Source: Rhizobium sp. Root708 | GTDB lineage: Bacteria; Pseudomonadota; Alphaproteobacteria; Rhizobiales; Rhizobiaceae | Direction: 5' to 3' | Assembly: GCF_001429725.1 (NCBI RefSeq) | Contig: NZ_LMHV01000009.1 | Location: 40,567 to 104,566 of the forward strand | DNA: 64,000 nt | In this document: positions 8,029-15,173 of the stretch, piece by piece | Position numbering within the stretch: the stretch's first letter is position 1 | How the letters are laid out: the number at the start of each line of letters is the position of its first letter | Program-made: the position numbers and the translations under genes | Notes under the pieces: generated by a model | Seen by the model: only the letters and a program-made list of their open reading frames with translations | The model's database searches: none | What the model was told of the DNA's origin: nothing

Positions 8029-8955
8029 ATGAGCCGTAACTTTCTCGTCGTTGATCCCGAAGAAGGCATGCCCATTCTGAAGGGACTTGCATCACCGGCG
8101 CGTGTCGCTGTTTTGAAGCTTTTGCACGAGAAGGGGGCGCTGAATGTCAACGAAATCGCTGAGATTCTGGGGCTTCCTCAATCCAGCGTGTCGACCAACG
8201 TGCAGATGCTCGAGGATGCCGGCCTGATCCGCACGGAAAGCCAAAAGGCGCGCAAGGGCAACCAGAAGGTCTGCCACAGCGTCTATGACGAAATCCTCGT
8301 CGTTTTCAAGAATGAAATCAAGGAAACGGAACCGGATGCCATTGAGGTCTCCATGCCTCTCGGTCTCTATACCGGCTTTGAGGTGACGGCGCCCTGCGGC
8401 CTCTGTTCCGCCGACGGCATTATCGGGCTGCTCGATGTCCCGAATACATTCCTCGATCCGGACCGCATGAAGGCCGGGCTCATCTGGTTTACCAGGGGCT
8501 ATGTGGAGTACCAGTTTCCGAATAATGCGAGACTGACGAACACCAGCATCCGCGAGATCGAATTCGTGATGGAGTTGAGCTCGGAGGTCCCCGGCACCAG
8601 CGCGGACTGGCCCTCGGATATCACGCTGACAGTCAATGGTGCTGACATCGGGACCTGGACCTCGCCAGGCGATTTTGGCGACAAACGCGGGGTCTTTACC
8701 CCCGATTGGTGGAAGCTGAAGGGCTCCCAGTACGGAAAACTGAAGAATTTCCGCATCAATGACGATGGCGCCTTTGTCGACGGCTTGCGCATCTCCGACG
8801 TCTCGCTTGCCGACCTGAAGCTCGATGTGCATCACTCGATTCGCCTTCGTATCGGTGTGCGTGATGACGCAAAACATCCGGGCGGTATCAACATTTTCGG
8901 CCGCGGATTTGGCAACTACGACCAGGACATCCTGCTGCGCTTGAAGACTCGGTGA
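8029..8955 (+). CDS. ArsR-like winged-helix regulator with C-terminal sensor domain
   Basis: Protein of 308 residues. Residues about 15-85 form an ArsR-like winged helix (LASPARVAVLKLLHEKG; LNVNEIAEILGLPQSSVSTN as helix-turn-helix). ArsR proteins are normally 90-120 residues, so about 190 extra C-terminal residues are unusual. This part is rich in beta-strand-like and aromatic stretches (VTAPCGLCSADG with a CxxC; PGDFGDKRGVFTPDWW) and looks like a ligand-sensing sandwich domain. I recognise it only as a predicted-regulator family seen near glycosidase genes. The gene is 107 nt upstream of abfA on the same strand, and similar palindromes precede both. The likely role is local control of arabinoside use by a sugar ligand, which is inference. 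Confidence 0.75.
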   Translation: MSRNFLVVDPEEGMPILKGLASPARVAVLKLLHEKGALNVNEIAEILGLPQSSVSTNVQMLEDAGLIRTESQKARKGNQKVCHSVYDEILVVFKNEIKETEPDAIEVSMPLGLYTGFEVTAPCGLCSADGIIGLLDVPNTFLDPDRMKAGLIWFTRGYVEYQFPNNARLTNTSIREIEFVMELSSEVPGTSADWPSDITLTVNGADIGTWTSPGDFGDKRGVFTPDWWKLKGSQYGKLKNFRINDDGAFVDGLRISDVSLADLKLDVHHSIRLRIGVRDDAKHPGGINIFGRGFGNYDQDILLRLKTR

Positions 8956-8982
8956 GTCTATCCAGTTTTCTGAATTTTATGC

Positions 8983-9011
8983 TTGACCGGGTGGCAGGCT
9001 TCCGCTTTATT
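8983..9011 (+). promoter_or_regulatory. Candidate promoter of abfA
   Basis: TTGACC at 8983-8988 and TTTATT at 9006-9011 are separated by 17 nt, a plausible sigma-70 promoter with 5/6 and 4/6 matches. The palindrome at 9020-9039 would then lie at about the transcription start, a repressor position rather than an activator position. Confidence 0.4.
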
Positions 9012-9019
9012 CATCTTAA

Positions 9020-9039
9020 TTTGTGATATAGATCACAAA
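9020..9039. promoter_or_regulatory. Palindromic operator before abfA
   Basis: TTTGTGAT-ATAG-ATCACAAA is a perfect 8-bp inverted repeat with a 4-nt centre, 23 nt before the abfA start codon. It matches the enterobacterial CRP consensus TGTGA-N6-TCACA exactly, yet it also shares the nine-base core TGATATAGA with the palindrome at 7976-7999. Its place downstream of the best promoter and its sister site in front of the ArsR-like gene favour that regulator over a CRP homologue. Confidence 0.6.
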
Positions 9040-9062
9040 AGACGATACAGTGGGAGGATACC

Positions 9063-10574
9063 ATGAAGGCTGCGGTCACGGCGCACAGCAAATACACCAT
9101 CTCGGACATCGATCCGCGCCTTTACGGCTCGTTCATCGAGCATCTTGGTCGTGCTGTTTATACCGGGATCTACGAACCCGACCACGCGACCGCAGATGAA
9201 AACGGCATGCGCAAGGATGTCATCGAGTTGGTCAAGGAACTCAATGTTCCTATGGTGCGCTATCCCGGCGGCAACTTTGTGTCAGCCTACAATTGGGAAG
9301 ACGGTATCGGCCCGAAGGAAAGCCGTCCGACGCGGCTCGATCTCGCCTGGCATACGTCGGAGAGCAACCAGGTCGGTATTCATGAATTCGCCGACTGGTG
9401 CGTATCGGCCAACACCGAGATGATGCTGGCCGTCAACCTCGGCTCGCGCGGCCTCGACGAGGCGCGCAACTTCCTCGAATACGTCAATCATTCCGGCGGC
9501 AGCGAGTGGAGCGACAAGCGCATTGCCAACGGCCGCAAGGAGCCTTGGGACGTCAAGCTCTGGTGCCTCGGCAACGAAATGGATGGCCCCTGGCAGATCG
9601 GCCACAAGACCGCGGACGAATATGGCCGTCTTGCGCACGAGACGGCGAAGGCGATGCGCGCTTTCGACAGCTCGCTCGAGCTCGTGGTCTGTGGTTCGTC
9701 GAACGCGCATATGCCGACCTACCCGGAGTGGGAGGCCACCGTTCTTGATCACACCTACAACGAGGTCGACTACATCTCGCTGCATATGTATTTCGAGAAC
9801 CGCGCCAAGGACACGGCCAACTATCTCGCTCGTAGCGTCGAGCTCGACAACTACATCGGCACGGTTGCTGGCGTCATCGACTACGTCAAGGCGAAGAAGC
9901 GGTCCTCGAAGGATGTCTATATCTCGTTTGACGAGTGGAACGTCTGGTATCACTCCAAGGAACGTGACAAGGCGACGCTTGCCGGTGCCAACGGCTGGCC
10001 GCATGCCCCGGCTCTGCTGGAGGACGACTACAATTTCGAGGATGTGCTGCAGGTCGGTTGCATTCTCAACACCTTCATCAATCGCGCCGATGTCGTGAAA
10101 ATTGCCTGCCTGGCGCAGCTCATCAACGTCATCGCGCCGATCATGACGGTTCCGGGTGGTCCCGCATGGCGTCAGACGATCTTCTACCCCTACTACTTCG
10201 CATCGGTTTACGGCCGCGGCACCGCGCTGAAGCTAATGGTCGATAGTCCGACCTACAAGGTGGAAGAGCTGGGTGATGTTCCGTACCTCGACGTCTCCGC
10301 TGTGCATGATGCGGAGAAGAAGACGGTGACGTTCTTCATCGTTAACCGCCACGGTACCGAAGCGCTCGATCTCGATGCAAGCCTTCTCGAGTTTGGCGCT
10401 CTGCGCGTCATCGACGACCAGGTTGTCGCTCACAGCGATCTCAACATCACCAATACGGCCGAAAAGCCTGACAACGTTGTACCCAAGGCCGTTCTCGGCA
10501 CCAGCTTCGTCGACGGCAAGCTCAACGCCAAGATCGCTCCGCTCTCTTATCGGATGATCCGACTGCAAGCTTAA
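9063..10574 (+). CDS. abfA: GH51 alpha-N-arabinofuranosidase
   Basis: Family GH51 enzyme of 503 residues, full length, which releases terminal L-arabinofuranose from arabinan or arabinoxylan oligosaccharides. The acid/base glutamate is Glu172 in CLGNEMDGPW and the nucleophile is Glu291 in SFDEWNVWY. Their 119-residue spacing equals that of characterised GH51 enzymes. The N-terminal part forms the (beta/alpha)8 barrel and the last about 130 residues a beta-sandwich. There is no signal peptide, so it acts on imported oligosaccharides, which matches the sugar ABC operon downstream. A strong ribosome site (GGGAGGA) precedes the ATG. A palindrome upstream suggests specific repression. Confidence 0.93.
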   Translation: MKAAVTAHSKYTISDIDPRLYGSFIEHLGRAVYTGIYEPDHATADENGMRKDVIELVKELNVPMVRYPGGNFVSAYNWEDGIGPKESRPTRLDLAWHTSESNQVGIHEFADWCVSANTEMMLAVNLGSRGLDEARNFLEYVNHSGGSEWSDKRIANGRKEPWDVKLWCLGNEMDGPWQIGHKTADEYGRLAHETAKAMRAFDSSLELVVCGSSNAHMPTYPEWEATVLDHTYNEVDYISLHMYFENRAKDTANYLARSVELDNYIGTVAGVIDYVKAKKRSSKDVYISFDEWNVWYHSKERDKATLAGANGWPHAPALLEDDYNFEDVLQVGCILNTFINRADVVKIACLAQLINVIAPIMTVPGGPAWRQTIFYPYYFASVYGRGTALKLMVDSPTYKVEELGDVPYLDVSAVHDAEKKTVTFFIVNRHGTEALDLDASLLEFGALRVIDDQVVAHSDLNITNTAEKPDNVVPKAVLGTSFVDGKLNAKIAPLSYRMIRLQA

Positions 10575-10593
10575 GTAAATCAGAAAATTAGAT

Positions 10594-10611
10594 ACATATC
10601 GAAAGATATGT
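10594..10611. promoter_or_regulatory. Inverted repeat upstream of the sugar ABC operon
   Basis: ACATATC and GATATGT flank GAAA as a perfect 7-bp inverted repeat in the gap between abfA and the ABC operon. It has the ATATC/GATAT half-sites also found in the 7976 palindrome, but with a 4-nt instead of a 12-nt gap, so a common regulator is only possible. A TTGACA hexamer begins at its right end. Confidence 0.4.
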
Positions 10612-10675
10612 TGACAAGTTAATTGTATGATTTAACGTCAGCGCACAGGTTTTGACGTGCCACTGGGAGGAACGG

Positions 10676-10822
10676 ATGGAAGCAATAGCTTCTGTTTTGG
10701 CACTATCACCGACCGTGGAGGGCTCGCTTTCAAAGGCGAGCGCTTCCCCGGCGGAAGCATGCCAGCTGCTAGTCTGTATCGGCATTTCGGGTTCTGACTG
10801 CAATCGAGGAGCAGTCGAATGA
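10676..10822 (+). CDS. Possible 48-residue small protein or leader peptide
   Basis: A short open frame begins at ATG 10676 behind a very good ribosome site (GGGAGGA, 10665-10671) and stops with a TGA that overlaps the ATG of the ABC ATPase gene (ATGA at 10819-10822). That arrangement is typical of translational coupling. The peptide starts MEAIASVLALSPTVEG and ends GSDCNRGAVE, with three cysteines and no clear membrane segment. I do not recognise it. Two tandem hairpins lie inside the frame. It may be a regulatory leader peptide, a real small protein, or an accidental frame; the quality of the ribosome site and the coupling argue against pure accident. Confidence 0.4.
   Translation: MEAIASVLALSPTVEGSLSKASASPAEACQLLVCIGISGSDCNRGAVE
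10722..10758 (+). promoter_or_regulatory. Two tandem hairpins inside the operon leader
   Basis: GCTCGC (10722-10727) pairs with GCGAGC (10736-10741), and immediately after it GCTTCC (10742-10747) pairs with GGAAGC (10753-10758). Both stems are perfect and lie back to back within the small ORF, about 60 nt before the ATPase start. They could form an attenuation or translation-control element. No T-run follows. Confidence 0.4.
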
Positions 10823-11919
10823 CCGCGAATATCGAAATCCAGAATGTTACCAAGCGTTACGGCTCGATGACTGTCCTTGATGGACTGTCGCTGTCGATCA
10901 AGGCAAACGAGTTCATGGTCTTCCTTGGGCCTTCGGGCTGCGGCAAGTCCACGCTTTTGCGCATGATCGCCGGATTGGAAAGTGTCGATGAAGGCACGAT
11001 TTCGATCAACGGGGAGCGGATCGACACGCTCCCTCCCGGTCAGCGCGATATCGCCATGGTCTTCCAGTCCTATGCGCTTTATCCGCACATGACGGTGGCC
11101 GACAACATGGCCTTCGGACTGCGCAACATCAGCGTTTCCCCGGACGTGATTTCTTCACGCGTCGCGGAGGCGGCCCGTATGCTCGAGATCGGGCATTTGC
11201 TGGAGCGCAAACCCGGTCAGCTTTCCGGGGGGCAGCGCCAGCGCGTTGCCATCGGCCGGGCGATTGTGAAGGAGCCGAAAGCCTTCCTGTTCGACGAGCC
11301 GCTCTCGAACCTGGATGCGGCGCTGCGTGTCCGCACCCGCGTCGAACTTGCGCAGCTGCGCAACCGAGTACGATCGACGATGATTTTCGTCACCCACGAC
11401 CAGATCGAAGCGATGACACTGGCCGATCGTATCGTCGTCATGAACAATCGAAAGATCGAGCAGATCGGTACGCCGATGGAGATCTATTCGCGACCGGCAA
11501 GCCGCTTTGTCGCGACTTTCGTCGGCTCGCCGACGATGAATTTCCTGAATGTCGGCCTCACGGAAGAAAACGGCTTCCTGCGCGCCAAGCTGCCGGATGG
11601 AACCGAGTTGCAGACGGCGATCCGGTCGAGCGGTCCAAAGGCGGGCGAATTCGCGCTCGGCATCCGCGCCGAGGCGGTCAAGCTTGCCAACGGCGTGCCT
11701 GCCACGACGACAGGCAAGGTTGACGTGCTCGAACGGCTCGGAGACCGTACGCTTCTCTATACCAGCCTCAAGGATGGAACCGTCGTCGTCGCCGAAGACA
11801 TCGGCAACAGCCGGGTTGCTATCGGTGACGAGGTCGCACTGACGCTCGATGGTTCGCGCACGCATCTTTTCGATACGGCTGGCAACGCCTGGCATAACGA
11901 GGAGGGCGGTCATGGCTGA
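10819..11919 (+). CDS. Sugar ABC transporter ATP-binding protein (UgpC/MsmK family)
   Basis: ATPase of 366 residues with Walker A GPSGCGKST at about residues 37-45, signature LSGGQRQRVAIGRAI, Walker B FLFDEPLSNLDAALR and switch His in VTHDQIEAMTL. The C-terminal 120 residues form the OB-like regulatory domain of the MalK/UgpC group (GIRAEAV segment). It energises uptake of a sugar by the permeases that follow. It has its own ribosome site (GAGGAG, 10806-10811), and the stop codon of a possible small ORF overlaps its start. An ATPase as first structural gene and a binding protein as last is the reverse of the common order. The neighbouring arabinofuranosidase suggests arabinose-containing oligosaccharides as substrate. 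Confidence 0.92.
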   Translation: MTANIEIQNVTKRYGSMTVLDGLSLSIKANEFMVFLGPSGCGKSTLLRMIAGLESVDEGTISINGERIDTLPPGQRDIAMVFQSYALYPHMTVADNMAFGLRNISVSPDVISSRVAEAARMLEIGHLLERKPGQLSGGQRQRVAIGRAIVKEPKAFLFDEPLSNLDAALRVRTRVELAQLRNRVRSTMIFVTHDQIEAMTLADRIVVMNNRKIEQIGTPMEIYSRPASRFVATFVGSPTMNFLNVGLTEENGFLRAKLPDGTELQTAIRSSGPKAGEFALGIRAEAVKLANGVPATTTGKVDVLERLGDRTLLYTSLKDGTVVVAEDIGNSRVAIGDEVALTLDGSRTHLFDTAGNAWHNEEGGHG

Positions 11920-12847
11920 GGCCACTCTCTCGTCGGCTCCCTCTGCGGCCACGGTGGCCGCCCGGCAAAAGGTTCAGGACATCAATGCACCGCTCTGGCG
12001 CAATGCCCTGTTCGTTGCTCCCTATCTCTTCTTTTTCGTCACGCTTCTGATCGTGCCCCTGTTATGGGGCATGTGGCTCAGCCTCCACAAGGCCGATGCC
12101 TTCGGTGCCGGGCGGTTTGTCGGTCTCGACAACTACGTCAGGCTGTTCAAGGACAAGATCTTTATCCAGGCGGTCGGCAACACGTTCTATTTCGTGCTGC
12201 TGACGGTTCCCACACTTGCCATAATCGGCCTGTTGCTGGCTCTTGCGCTCAATCGCAAGACAAAGATGGCGGCGGCGCTGAGAGCGGTTTACTTCTCGTC
12301 GTCGGTGCTGTCGGTCACCATCGTAACGCTCATCTGGCGCATCGTTTTCATCGGCAATTTCGGCCTGCTGGCAACGATTTACGGATGGTTTGGCGTGCCG
12401 GCACCTGCCTTTCTCTCCAATCCGAACCTTGCGATGATCGGGATCGCGATTGCGACTGTCTGGTGGTGCATCGGTTTGCCGATGATGCTGTTTCTGTCGG
12501 CGCTTCAGCAGGTTCCTGCCGAGATCTATGAGGCCGCCGCGCTCGACAATGCCAGCCGCTGGCGCACCCTCTGGTCCATTACGCTGCCTTCGATCAGACG
12601 CACCTTTTTTCTCGTCCTGATCATTCAGGTGGTGCTTCAGTTCCAGCTCTTCGGGCAGGCGAAACTGATGACGCTCGGCGGACCGAACAACGTCTCGAAA
12701 CCGATCGTGCTCTACATCTACGAAGCCGCCTTCACCAAGTGGGACCTCGGTCTCGGTGCTGCTGCATCCGAAGTGCTCTTCATACTGATCCTGATTGCTG
12801 CGATGGCGCAGTACTTCATCTCGCGCCGCAAAGGAGAAGAAGGATGA
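11912..12847 (+). CDS. Sugar ABC transporter permease (MalF/LacF type)
   Basis: Inner-membrane permease of 311 residues with six predicted membrane segments; the first is ALFVAPYLFFFVTLLIVPLL at about residues 31-50. The coupling motif is seen as EAAALDNASRWRTLWSITLP near residue 210, a typical EAA loop. The ATG at 11912 follows GAGGAGGGCGG and overlaps the end of the ATPase gene by 8 nt. It forms the membrane channel with the next gene and should bind the ATPase encoded upstream. The N-terminal about 25 residues are Ala/Ser-rich and cytoplasmic. Confidence 0.9.
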   Translation: MAEATLSSAPSAATVAARQKVQDINAPLWRNALFVAPYLFFFVTLLIVPLLWGMWLSLHKADAFGAGRFVGLDNYVRLFKDKIFIQAVGNTFYFVLLTVPTLAIIGLLLALALNRKTKMAAALRAVYFSSSVLSVTIVTLIWRIVFIGNFGLLATIYGWFGVPAPAFLSNPNLAMIGIAIATVWWCIGLPMMLFLSALQQVPAEIYEAAALDNASRWRTLWSITLPSIRRTFFLVLIIQVVLQFQLFGQAKLMTLGGPNNVSKPIVLYIYEAAFTKWDLGLGAAASEVLFILILIAAMAQYFISRRKGEEG

Positions 12848-13695
12848 GCGCAGTATCCGGTGGAAATATGGTCGGTCGTTCGACCGGCGATCGCGTGATC
12901 CTTATCCTGGCCGTTGTCTGCGCAGTGATCATGATGGCGCCGGTGCTCTGGGTGATTGGGCTGTCCCTCAAGGACAACAAGGAACTGATGGCGGATATGA
13001 ACTCCGTCTTCCACGCGCCCTACACGATCACCAACTACGTCAATATCCTGGCCACATCGTCGGTGTTCCGTTGGATCTTGAACAGCATTGTTGTCGCCGG
13101 CGGATTGACGCTCTTCACGCTGATCCTGGCATCGCTTGCAGGCTACGGCTTTGCTCGCCTGAACTTTCCGTTCCGCAACACGCTGTTCATTATCGTGTTG
13201 CTCGGGCTTGCCATTCCGGAACAGGCGGTGCTCATCGCCCGCCATCAGATCTTCAGCTGGCTGAAGTTTCACAACACCTATCACGGTCTGATCCTGCCGG
13301 GGTTGTCGGCACCGTTCGGCGTGTTTCTGATGACGCAATACTTCCGCGCCATTCCGAAGGAGCTCGACGAGGCGGCGCTGCTGGACAATGCCAGCCGCTT
13401 CAAGATCTTCTGGAAGGTCCTGCTGCCGTTGACGGTGCCCGCGCAGGCAACGCTCGGGATCTTCACCTTCCTTGGTGCCTGGAACGACTACTTCTGGCCG
13501 TTGATCTCGGGCACCAAGAAGGAAATGTACACACTGACGATCGGCATAGCCTCGACACAGACAAACTTCGCGCAATCGGAGGGCCTCGGCTTCCTGATGT
13601 CGCAAGCGGTTTTCGCCGGTGCGCCGATCCTCATACTCTACCTGTTTTTCCAGAAATACATCGTGACGGCAGTATCGGGCGCCGCCGTGCGCTGA
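12844..13695 (+). CDS. Sugar ABC transporter permease (MalG/LacG type)
   Basis: Second permease, 283 residues, six membrane segments, with the coupling loop ELDEAALLDNASRFKIFWKV near residue 175. Its ATG overlaps the stop of the preceding permease (ATGA), showing translational coupling. In this family the two permeases form a heterodimer. It is followed by a short gap containing two small hairpins and then the binding-protein gene. Confidence 0.9.
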   Translation: MSAVSGGNMVGRSTGDRVILILAVVCAVIMMAPVLWVIGLSLKDNKELMADMNSVFHAPYTITNYVNILATSSVFRWILNSIVVAGGLTLFTLILASLAGYGFARLNFPFRNTLFIIVLLGLAIPEQAVLIARHQIFSWLKFHNTYHGLILPGLSAPFGVFLMTQYFRAIPKELDEAALLDNASRFKIFWKVLLPLTVPAQATLGIFTFLGAWNDYFWPLISGTKKEMYTLTIGIASTQTNFAQSEGLGFLMSQAVFAGAPILILYLFFQKYIVTAVSGAAVR

Positions 13696-13730
13696 CGCCT
13701 GTCCCGCGATCAACCTGCTCCCGGGGAGGG

Positions 13731-13756
13731 GGCTTGAAGCCAAGGGTCGAAGACCC
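13731..13756 (+). promoter_or_regulatory. Two small hairpins between permease and binding-protein genes
   Basis: GGCTT-G-AAGCC (13731-13741) and GGGTC-GAA-GACCC (13744-13756) are adjacent perfect 5-bp inverted repeats just before the binding-protein gene's ribosome site. They may mark an mRNA processing point that raises binding-protein output. The stems are short, so the function is uncertain. Confidence 0.35.
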
Positions 13757-13774
13757 ATTGTGGAGGAGATGGAA

Positions 13775-15100
13775 ATGACGCTTAATTTCAGAAAATACAT
13801 GCTGGTGGCGGCTTCGGTCATCGCGCTTGCGGGTGCAAGCCCGGCTTTTGCCGCCACCGAGCTGACCGTGCAGCGCTTCTTCGGCGCCTGCGATGCAGAC
13901 TGGGGCACCAACACCGATGTCACCAAGGCGGTCGGCGAGTGCGGCATCATCACGTCGCTGATCAACAAGTTCAACGCCGACAATCCGGATGTTCATGTGA
14001 CCGTGACGACCGTCGAATGGCCGGGATACGACCAGTTGACGGCTCAGTTTGCTGCCGGCGACCCGCCAGATATCGTCACCATCCACCAGTCCGTCCTTGC
14101 CGACTACCAGTCCAAGGGCCTGATAATGCCGCTGGATGACGTCCTGAAGTCCGTTGGTGTTGCGTCTTCCGACTTCACGGATGCCAGCCTGAACGGCGTG
14201 ACCAAGGACGGCAAGGTCTACGGCCTTCCGATCGACAACTGGACCATGTTGTATCACATCAACCTGGACCTCTTCAAAAAGGCCGATCTGCTCAATGCCG
14301 ACGGCACGCCGAAGCTCCCGACCAGCGTCGACGAACTCCTGGCGCAGGCCAAGCAGTTCAAGGAGAAGACCGGCAAGCCGTACTTCGTTCAGAACCTCGC
14401 CAACGAAGTCGCTCTCTACACCCGTAATCTCTATACCTACCTGTTCCAGCAGGACTCGAACTTCTTTGCCGATCCGAAGCAGGTCAAGATCAACACGCCC
14501 GAGGCCAAGAAGGTCGTCGAGATGTATAAGGCGATCTACGACAACGGCTACACGACCAAGGATCTCGACTACGCGGCTGGCATCAACGCCTTCCTCGCAG
14601 GCGAAGGCGGCGTTCATCTGAACGGTACCTGGGTGATCGGCGACTACACGGCATCCTCCGAGAAGGCAGGTACGGCTCTCAACGCCGGCGGTTACGCCGT
14701 CTATCCCTATCCGCAGCTCTTCCCGGGCAAGAAGTCGCAGTATGCCGACGGTCATAGCTGGGCAGTGTCGCAGAAGGACCGGAACGAAGAACAGACCGCC
14801 GCAATCGGCAAGTTCCTGAAGTTCTTCCATGACAACGACTTCGACTGGTCGCGGACCGGCCACCTTCCGGCTGTCAAGGCGGTGCTGGATTCCGAACAGT
14901 TCAAGGCTCTGCCGCATCGTGACACGATCTCGGCGATCGCAACGCTTGGAACGCCACTGCCGTCCACCGTCCAGCGCCAGTTCGCAATTCAGGACATCAT
15001 CGGCCAGGAAATGAGTGCTGCGATCACCGGCCAGAAAGAGGTCGACGCCGCGCTTACCGACATGGAGCAGCGTATCAACGATCTGCTCGCCAACATCTGA
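13775..15100 (+). CDS. Sugar ABC transporter substrate-binding protein
   Basis: Secreted binding protein of 441 residues, extracellular solute-binding family 1 (MalE-like). The start at 13775 follows GGAGGAG by 6 nt; two in-frame codons just upstream overlap that site. The signal peptide (MTLNFRKYMLVAASVIALAG, cleavage after ASPAFA) leads to a mature start near ATELTV. Other family features are the early AQFAAGDPPDIVTIHQSVLA stretch and the later NAFLAGEGGVHLNGTWVIGD. It delivers sugar to the two permeases upstream. It is the last gene of the operon, with a terminator 30 nt after the stop. The ligand is probably an arabinose-containing oligosaccharide, judged only from the nearby GH51 enzyme. 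Confidence 0.92.
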   Translation: MTLNFRKYMLVAASVIALAGASPAFAATELTVQRFFGACDADWGTNTDVTKAVGECGIITSLINKFNADNPDVHVTVTTVEWPGYDQLTAQFAAGDPPDIVTIHQSVLADYQSKGLIMPLDDVLKSVGVASSDFTDASLNGVTKDGKVYGLPIDNWTMLYHINLDLFKKADLLNADGTPKLPTSVDELLAQAKQFKEKTGKPYFVQNLANEVALYTRNLYTYLFQQDSNFFADPKQVKINTPEAKKVVEMYKAIYDNGYTTKDLDYAAGINAFLAGEGGVHLNGTWVIGDYTASSEKAGTALNAGGYAVYPYPQLFPGKKSQYADGHSWAVSQKDRNEEQTAAIGKFLKFFHDNDFDWSRTGHLPAVKAVLDSEQFKALPHRDTISAIATLGTPLPSTVQRQFAIQDIIGQEMSAAITGQKEVDAALTDMEQRINDLLANI

Positions 15101-15130
15101 GGCTCAACTCTCTCCCGAGCCTAGGAGCCG

Positions 15131-15170
15131 ATGCCCGCCGCTGGTCTCGCGGCGGGCATTTCCGTTTGTT
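15131..15170. terminator. Terminator between the sugar ABC operon and gabD
   Basis: A perfect 11-bp stem (15131-15141 with 15149-15159) and 7-nt loop are followed by TTTCCGTTTGTT. It sits in the 73-nt gap between convergent genes and can serve the plus-strand operon well. Its T-tract is interrupted, so efficiency may be moderate. Confidence 0.8.
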
Positions 15171-15173
15171 CGG

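Noticed and set aside
9022..9037. Reading the abfA palindrome as a CRP site
   Set aside because: TGTGA-N6-TCACA matches the enterobacterial consensus exactly, but the site lies downstream of the best promoter and shares its core with a palindrome before the local regulator. CRP control is not excluded, only less likely.
10611..10631. Promoter from TTGACA (10611) and TATGAT (10626)
   Set aside because: The hexamers are only 9 nt apart, far too close for a sigma-70 promoter.
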